A program made the translations under genes and the position numbers. Of a stretch of DNA of 19,611 nucleotides, positions 15,748 to 19,611 are shown in pieces. The notes below the pieces were generated by a model that searched no databases, was not told the origin of the DNA, and saw nothing but the letters and a program-made list of their open reading frames with translations. Origin of the DNA: Candidatus Mesolinea sp. (GTDB lineage Bacteria > Chloroflexota > Anaerolineae > Anaerolineales > Anaerolineaceae); NCBI GenBank assembly GCA_003499715.1, contig DNSH01000128.1:1-19611 (forward strand), written 5' to 3'. Numbering within the stretch: the first letter of the stretch is position 1; each line of letters starts with the position of its first letter.

Positions 15748-15918
15748 CTACCAGCGAACCTTCTTGACATGATTGTTCACCTTTGGAGTAAGCTGGTGGC
15801 GGCCGCGTAAGCGCCGGCGCTTAATTACATTCCTACCATCGCTCGTAGACATGCGCGCGCGGAAACCATGCACACGTGCGCGTCGGCGCACTTTGGGTTG
15901 ATAAGTTCGTTTGGGCAT
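15748..15918 (-). CDS. rpmH: 50S ribosomal protein L34
   Basis: Small, very basic large-subunit ribosomal protein. [20 protein letters not shown] and the [18 protein letters not shown] stretch are the L34 hallmark, and the protein has 56 residues against the usual 44-47. The extra residues are a C-terminal tail (about [16 protein letters not shown]) rather than an N-terminal one. The ATG at 15918 has AAGGA eight bases upstream; a GTG at 15945 would add nine residues foreign to L34 and is rejected. First gene of the operon, behind a strong promoter and a leader of about 70 nt. Confidence 0.96.
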   Translation of the reverse strand: MPKRTYQPKVRRRARVHGFRARMSTSDGRNVIKRRRLRGRHQLTPKVNNHVKKVRW

Positions 15919-15939
15919 TTCAATATTCCTTTCAAGATC

Positions 15940-15966
15940 CTGCACACCAAAGAATGCCGGCTGCAG
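15940..15966 (-). other. Hairpin in the rpmH leader
   Basis: CTGCA (15962-15966 read on the minus strand) pairs with TGCAG (15940-15944), with a possible inner CC/GG pairing and a loop of about ten bases. It sits between the promoter and the rpmH ribosome site. Ribosomal-protein leaders often carry regulatory structures, but nothing more specific can be claimed. Confidence 0.35.
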
Positions 15967-15992
15967 AGTATTTTTATATTTTTAACCTTTTG

Positions 15993-16022
15993 ATTTTACC
16001 TGATTAGTCATAATTGCGTCAA
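15993..16022 (-). promoter_or_regulatory. Sigma-70-type promoter of the rpmH operon
   Basis: On the minus strand a TTGACG -35 (16017-16022) and a TAAAAT -10 (15993-15998) are separated by 18 bases, giving a transcript start near 15986 and a leader of about 70 nt. An inverted repeat TTGCG-N5-CGCAA (16014-16028) overlaps the -35. The rest of the 16023-16123 gap shows only a weak imperfect hairpin at 16059-16079. Confidence 0.75.
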
Positions 16023-16123
16023 GCGCAAGGTGGGCGAGAGTTGTGCGGGGTCTCAAGAGGGTATCCAAAAAGGATATCCATAAACCGTAGTGTATAAATG
16101 CATGAGTATTACGATCCCCTATT

Positions 16124-17398
16124 TTACATTACCTCCCCTTCAAGTAACCCCGATTGGTTTAAGCCCGTAATGCGTACTGAGGTGATGGTGTTCGTTAGAT
16201 TCTCATTGCTTTGGGTTCGCACGCGGAAAAAGTCCGGCGTCAAGCCAGTGAAACTGATCTGGCTGCCATTCTCTTTGCCTTGTTCCCACAATACTTTTGT
16301 GTCACTGCCAATTTTAGCCATTTGGATTGCGCGCGTTTTCATTTGCAGCAGCTCTCTTACACGCTTTGCGCGTACATGGCTGATTGCAGCTGGGATCTGC
16401 TCTTCAAACTTGGCTGCGGGTGTGCCAGGCATTGGTGAAAACTTAAAGACATGCCCACCTGAAAAAGGCATCGCCGCGATAAATTGGAACGTTTCCTCAA
16501 AATGAGCATCCGTTTCACCTGGAAAACCCACAATAATATCCGTTGTGATTGCCAGTTCTGGCAGGTGTTTACTAATACTTTCGATGAGCTTGCGATATTG
16601 CGTAGTCGTAACTGGGCGTGCCATGCGCCTCAAAATCACATCGCTGCCGCTCTGAAGCGGAAGGTGCAGGTGAGGGCAAAGTCGCGCGTCTTCAAAACAT
16701 GCCAGTAAGCGCTCATCCACATCCCAAGGTTCAATCGAGGAAATCCGAATCCTAGGAACACTGGTCTGAATTAAAACTGCTTCGATCAAATCCGCTATCC
16801 GTAAATTACCTTCCAAATCTTTTCCCCAGGCGCCAATCTGCACACCCGTAAGCACGACTTCTTTGACACCTAAGTCCTCTGATTGGGCGATTTGCCGCAC
16901 AACCTCCTCGGCAGGGATACTTCTGGATTTTCCGCGGGCGATACGCGTGAGGCAGTAGCTGCAAACGTTGTTGCAACCTTCTTGAACTTTGATAAAGCTG
17001 CGCGTGCGTGCCCGGTTGCCTAAATCTGGCTTTATAGACTCCTTATATAAGAACACATTTCCGATTTCTGTGGTGTTAAAAAGCTTTAAAACCTGGTCCT
17101 GATTTTCATGGGTAAATATGGCATTATCATTAACTAATTCCGCTGCAGCGCGTGGAAATGCGCTCACCCAGCAGCCCATCGCTAGCACCTTCGCCTCAGT
17201 TTCACGCTGATAATGACGCACCATCTTGCGCGAATCAGCTACAGCTTTAGCAGTCACGCAGCAGGTGTTGATCAGCACATAATCAGCTTCAGTGGGGTTC
17301 GCTACCACTTCTTGCCCACGTGCAGTCAGGTCGAGCGCCAATTGCTCAATCTCTGCCTGATTGAGCCGGCAGCCAACCATATCTAGAAAAACTTTCAT
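16124..17398 (-). CDS. mtaB: tRNA (ms2t6A37) methylthiotransferase, MtaB-type radical SAM enzyme
   Basis: Adds a methylthio group to t6A37 of tRNAs reading ANN codons, improving decoding. The 424-residue protein has all three parts of the MiaB-like family: an N-terminal UPF0004 domain with cluster cysteines Cys10 (VGCRLNQAE), Cys46 (INTCCVT) and Cys76 (AMGCWVS); a radical SAM core with CNNVCSYC (Cys142, Cys146, Cys149); and a C-terminal TRAM domain (about 360-424). HLHLPLQSGS, TTDIIVGFPGET and KFSPMPGTPAAKF are further family blocks. I favour MtaB over MiaB or RimO from the GCRLNQAE opening and the ARGKSRS after the SAM motif, as recalled rather than searched. Its ATG follows the stop of the upstream lipoprotein after one base with no ribosome site, so coupled translation is likely. 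Confidence 0.9.
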   Translation of the reverse strand: MKVFLDMVGCRLNQAEIEQLALDLTARGQEVVANPTEADYVLINTCCVTAKAVADSRKMVRHYQRETEAKVLAMGCWVSAFPRAAAELVNDNAIFTHENQDQVLKLFNTTEIGNVFLYKESIKPDLGNRARTRSFIKVQEGCNNVCSYCLTRIARGKSRSIPAEEVVRQIAQSEDLGVKEVVLTGVQIGAWGKDLEGNLRIADLIEAVLIQTSVPRIRISSIEPWDVDERLLACFEDARLCPHLHLPLQSGSDVILRRMARPVTTTQYRKLIESISKHLPELAITTDIIVGFPGETDAHFEETFQFIAAMPFSGGHVFKFSPMPGTPAAKFEEQIPAAISHVRAKRVRELLQMKTRAIQMAKIGSDTKVLWEQGKENGSQISFTGLTPDFFRVRTQSNENLTNTITSVRITGLNQSGLLEGEVM

Positions 17399-17399
17399 C

Positions 17400-18068
17400 T
17401 TAGCGTTTGATCACTGAAAAATCTGAAAAGATGACCGCAGCATTCCCTTCCGTACGGGTTTCGACGATCATACCTACCTTGCCGGTTGTAAAACTGGTAT
17501 CTTTTACTGTCTGCAGCAAATGGTCGTTGACGCTTAAGGAGAGCTCATTCCCGATGCAGATAACCGCAATTTTGTTTGTAGCATTCCCTATGTTGATTTG
17601 CTCACTGTAAGTGAATTGGTCGCTGCCCAATAACGTCTCTACCCCGTTTTCTACCTTCATAATGCCATAGTAGCCATCGCTGCTGATTAAAAAGCTATAA
17701 AAGTTATCTTTATTTCTATACCGGCACATAAGACCGAAGTTAGTATCTTCTGGTCCGCTCATTTTTTGGGTTTGAACCTGAATTTCTGTATCGGTTAGGG
17801 GTAAATCGGCAACTGACCAGGCACGCGAATTTGGAGTTTTAACCGAAATTAAGTATCCATCCGCTGAATAACCTTTGAGCTCGTAAGGTGAATTGACTTT
17901 CTCCCAACCGGTAGACTGATCAGAAAAATCATCCTGGAAAATCACTTCTCCAGGTTCCAACCATGGCAGCTTATCGAAGCTCCAGCCAAAGGATGAACAG
18001 CCACTTAGCATAAGCGCTGCCACGCAGAGAAGGAGAGTCAATCTTTTCGATTTCATCTCCTTCATCAT
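17400..18068 (-). CDS. Lipoprotein with concanavalin A-like beta-sandwich (DDFSD module)
   Basis: A predicted exported lipoprotein of unknown role. From the ATG at 18068 it has 222 residues with a basic MMKEMKSKR start, a hydrophobic core and the lipobox MLSGC with Cys24. After a short linker (PWLEPGEVIF) comes one beta-sandwich domain (about 44-221) opening with DDFSDQSTGWE and closing with FSDFSVIKR. This pattern, with YSADGYLI and NFGLMCRYRNKDNFYSFLIS inside, is like the LamG/DUF1080-type carbohydrate- or ligand-binding modules often seen in Chloroflexota surface proteins; recognition is from memory. The start is uncertain: TTG at 18092 and ATGs at 18068, 18065 and 18056 are all in frame. 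It sits between glnA (33-nt gap) and mtaB (1-nt gap). Confidence 0.8.
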   Translation of the reverse strand: MMKEMKSKRLTLLLCVAALMLSGCSSFGWSFDKLPWLEPGEVIFQDDFSDQSTGWEKVNSPYELKGYSADGYLISVKTPNSRAWSVADLPLTDTEIQVQTQKMSGPEDTNFGLMCRYRNKDNFYSFLISSDGYYGIMKVENGVETLLGSDQFTYSEQINIGNATNKIAVICIGNELSLSVNDHLLQTVKDTSFTTGKVGMIVETRTEGNAAVIFSDFSVIKR

Positions 18069-18092
18069 ACCAAATTTTTTGACTACGGACAA
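18064..18092 (-). promoter_or_regulatory. Possible internal promoter before the lipoprotein gene
   Basis: On the minus strand TTGTCC (18087-18092) and TATGAT (18064-18069) are 17 bases apart. The -10 overlaps the ATGATG candidate starts, and a transcript start seven bases on would fall on the ATG at 18056. It could give lipoprotein-mtaB expression apart from glnA. Confidence 0.4.
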
Positions 18093-18101
18093 TTTTTTAG
18101 A

Positions 18102-19439
18102 TCAGAGAGTTTCCAAATAGCGGCTCACTTCCCAATCCGAAACGTGAATGCGGTAAGCTTCCCATTCAGCCATGCGGGATTCGATAAACTTCTCTGTGAG
18201 AGTGCTGCCAAAAGCTGCCTGCAAGATAGTATCTTTCTGGAATTCGTCTAAAGCTTCTTTAAGTGAGCCGGGTAGCATTTCAACGCCAAGCTCCTCACGC
18301 TCTGTCTCGTTCAACTCATATACATTGATATTGTTGAGTGGTTTCGGGCAGGATAAGCCTTGATCAATTCCATGCAATCCAGCAGCTAACATTGCATTGA
18401 AGGCTAAGTATGGATTTGCTGAAGGGTCAGGGCAGCGTAATTCTATGCGCACACCATTGTTATTCCCATGGTTCACGCGAGGAATACGAATAAGCGCTGA
18501 TCGGTTGACCTCAGCCCAGCCTATATATACTGGTGCCTCATATCCCGGAACCAAGCGTTTATACGAATTGACACTTGGTGCCACTACCGCGCTAAATGCT
18601 TTGGCGTGGCGGAGTTGACCGGCAATGAAGTTGTAAGCTAACACGGATAAATGTGCAGGGTCGCTTCCATCATAAAACAGGTTCTTCCCATCCGCACTTA
18701 TCGATTGATGGCAATGCATACCTGATCCGTTTATGCCGAAAACTGGCTTTGGCATAAACGAAGCGATTAAGCCATGTCTCATCGCAATCGCTTTGACCGT
18801 TGACTTGAACGTCTGCACATTATCTGCGGTTTTAAGGGCTTCATCAAAGCGGAAGTCAATTTCATGCTGTCCTAAAGCCACCTCATGATGGCCTACTTCG
18901 ATATCCAAACCCATAGTCTTCAAGGCTGACATAATCTCAGTTCGCACAATAAGCGCTTGATCATTGGGGGAAAAATCAAAATAGCTGCCCACGTCATAGG
19001 GCACAGGGTGAATATGCTCCGGACCGTTGCGTAAGAACAAAAAGAATTCAGGCTCAGGGCCTATATTAAGGGTCCAACCGCGTTCCTCTTTGAGTTTTTT
19101 CAGGTTTGCTTTCAGCCTGCCGCGCGGATCACCCTCGAATGGTTCACCATTAGGTTTGTATACATCGCATAGCACCCTGGCGCGTTTGTTTTCTTCTGGT
19201 GACCAAGGAAGCACAGCGTAAGTGTCCGCATCCACCGACAAGTGCATATCGCTTTCCTGAATACGCGTAAAGCCCTCGATTGATGAACCATCAAACCAAA
19301 TGCCATTATCCAAGCATTCAGCTAAACGATCCGCCGGTCCATCTAACGATTTGACCGCGCCATTGATATCTGTAAATTGATAGGAAATAAACTTGATGTG
19401 GTCTTCCTTGACCCGTTTTAATAAATCTTTGGCATCCAT
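18102..19439 (-). CDS. glnA: Glutamine synthetase, type I-alpha
   Basis: Makes glutamine from glutamate, ammonia and ATP, the main step of ammonium assimilation. The protein has 445 residues, the size of the short GSI-alpha form. Visible are FDGSSIEGF (49-57), GPEPEFFLF (128-136), GHHEVALGQHEIDF (183-196), KPVFGINGSGMHCHQS (231-246), LVPGYEAPVYIGWAEVNRS (296-314) and the IELRCPDPSANPYLAF block. Metal and substrate residues Glu129, Glu131, Glu186, Glu193, His242 and Glu334 are in place. The tyrosine adenylylation site of GSI-beta enzymes is absent, while Arg59 in GFTRIQESDM corresponds to the Arg62 that mediates feedback inhibition in Bacillus GS. Control is therefore more likely by feedback and by the leader than by adenylylation. 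AGGAG lies six bases before the ATG. Confidence 0.97.
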   Translation of the reverse strand: MDAKDLLKRVKEDHIKFISYQFTDINGAVKSLDGPADRLAECLDNGIWFDGSSIEGFTRIQESDMHLSVDADTYAVLPWSPEENKRARVLCDVYKPNGEPFEGDPRGRLKANLKKLKEERGWTLNIGPEPEFFLFLRNGPEHIHPVPYDVGSYFDFSPNDQALIVRTEIMSALKTMGLDIEVGHHEVALGQHEIDFRFDEALKTADNVQTFKSTVKAIAMRHGLIASFMPKPVFGINGSGMHCHQSISADGKNLFYDGSDPAHLSVLAYNFIAGQLRHAKAFSAVVAPSVNSYKRLVPGYEAPVYIGWAEVNRSALIRIPRVNHGNNNGVRIELRCPDPSANPYLAFNAMLAAGLHGIDQGLSCPKPLNNINVYELNETEREELGVEMLPGSLKEALDEFQKDTILQAAFGSTLTEKFIESRMAEWEAYRIHVSDWEVSRYLETL

Positions 19440-19611
19440 AATAATCTCCTGTTATAGTGTTAATACGCTTCAGGCAAAAAGCCATGAAGCTTGATAAGGT
19501 CACTACACTGGATTTTGTGCCGAAAGTCACCTTCCGGTTTTGGAACCGCTTAGGAGAGAAAGATAGAAACCCGTGATAGATTTCGGAGGCATCCGCTGAT
19601 CACTCGATTTT
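19440..19611 (-). promoter_or_regulatory. Structured upstream leader of glnA, running off the window
   Basis: No gene is seen in these 172 bases. Reading toward glnA, an early CGGTT-CCAA-AACCG hairpin (19535-19548) shares three bases with a second, stronger one, CCGGAAG-GTGA-CTTTCGG (19520-19537, GNRA-type loop), so the two compete. A third, GCTTCA(T)GGC-TTTTT-GCC-TGAAGC (19467-19490), follows, then AGGAG (19446-19450). No U-run follows any stem, so it is not an obvious terminator. A direct repeat TGTTA-N3-TGTTA lies at about 19451-19463 on the plus strand. No convincing promoter is found. It does not match the cyanobacterial glnA RNA motif as I remember it. Confidence 0.5.

Noticed and set aside
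15919..15945. GTG start at 15945 for rpmH
   Set aside because: The nine added residues are foreign to L34, and the ATG at 15918 has a good ribosome site.
16059..16079. Hairpin GGGTATCC-AAAAA-GGATATCC as a terminator of mtaB or as DnaA boxes
   Set aside because: In the mtaB direction the stem has a mismatch and no T-run follows. The strings differ from TTATCCACA at two positions each, and no cluster of boxes or AT-rich unwinding region is seen.
19440..19611. Known glutamine riboswitch (glnA motif) in the glnA leader
   Set aside because: The conserved junction sequences of that motif, as I recall them, are not found; only generic hairpins are.
1..19611. CRISPR arrays, insertion sequences, prophage genes, tRNA or rRNA genes
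   Set aside because: No regularly spaced repeats, transposase motifs, phage genes or cloverleaf-like intergenic sequence were seen.

Overview
The window looks like chromosomal housekeeping DNA of a bacterium, most likely from the Chloroflexota (Anaerolineae-like). This taxon guess rests on recalled family resemblance and not on a search. The signs are a flavin-dependent type 2 isopentenyl-diphosphate isomerase, a short GSI-alpha glutamine synthetase, a lipoprotein with the 'DDFSDxSxGW' beta-sandwich common in that phylum, and YidC, Jag and ACP proteins that depart from the Firmicute and proteobacterial forms. No tRNA, rRNA, CRISPR array, insertion sequence or prophage is visible. Gene density is high, and the largest gaps are about 205 nt (upstream of rpmH) and at least 172 nt (upstream of glnA).

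Region 1 (1-2048): the 3' part of sucC and a complete sucD (succinyl-CoA synthetase), overlapping by ATGA. They end at a two-way terminator whose loop holds the sucD stop codon. A convergent acpP (acyl carrier protein) follows. Region 2 (2049-3080): fni, divergent from acpP. Region 3 (3095-8046, minus strand): a cell-surface polysaccharide block made of a large GT-C glycosyltransferase-like membrane protein, a Wzz-like chain-length protein and an O-antigen ligase/polymerase-like protein. Region 4 (8144-10891): an SMP-30/gluconolactonase-family hydrolase convergent with typA (BipA GTPase), which uses a TTG start backed by a good ribosome binding site.

Region 5 (10918-16022, minus strand): the conserved rpmH-rnpA-yidD-yidC-jag cluster, read from a strong sigma-70-type promoter (TTGACG-N18-TAAAAT). 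It has two additions. One is an eight-bladed beta-propeller lipoprotein between yidD and yidC. The other is pyrimidine-nucleoside phosphorylase (pdp) at the 3' end. The operon ends at a strong intrinsic terminator. It links ribosome assembly (L34), tRNA 5' processing (RNase P), membrane protein insertion (YidD/YidC) and RNA binding (Jag). dnaA, which often lies beside rpmH, is absent here. Region 6 (16124-19611, minus strand): glnA behind a leader with several hairpins, then a lipoprotein, then mtaB (tRNA methylthiotransferase), tightly packed.

I see no clear new defence or mobile system. The observations most worth following are the propeller lipoprotein embedded in the YidC/YidD insertion operon, the ACP with an altered recognition helix, the Arg-to-Lys change in the YidC groove, and the structured leader of glnA.
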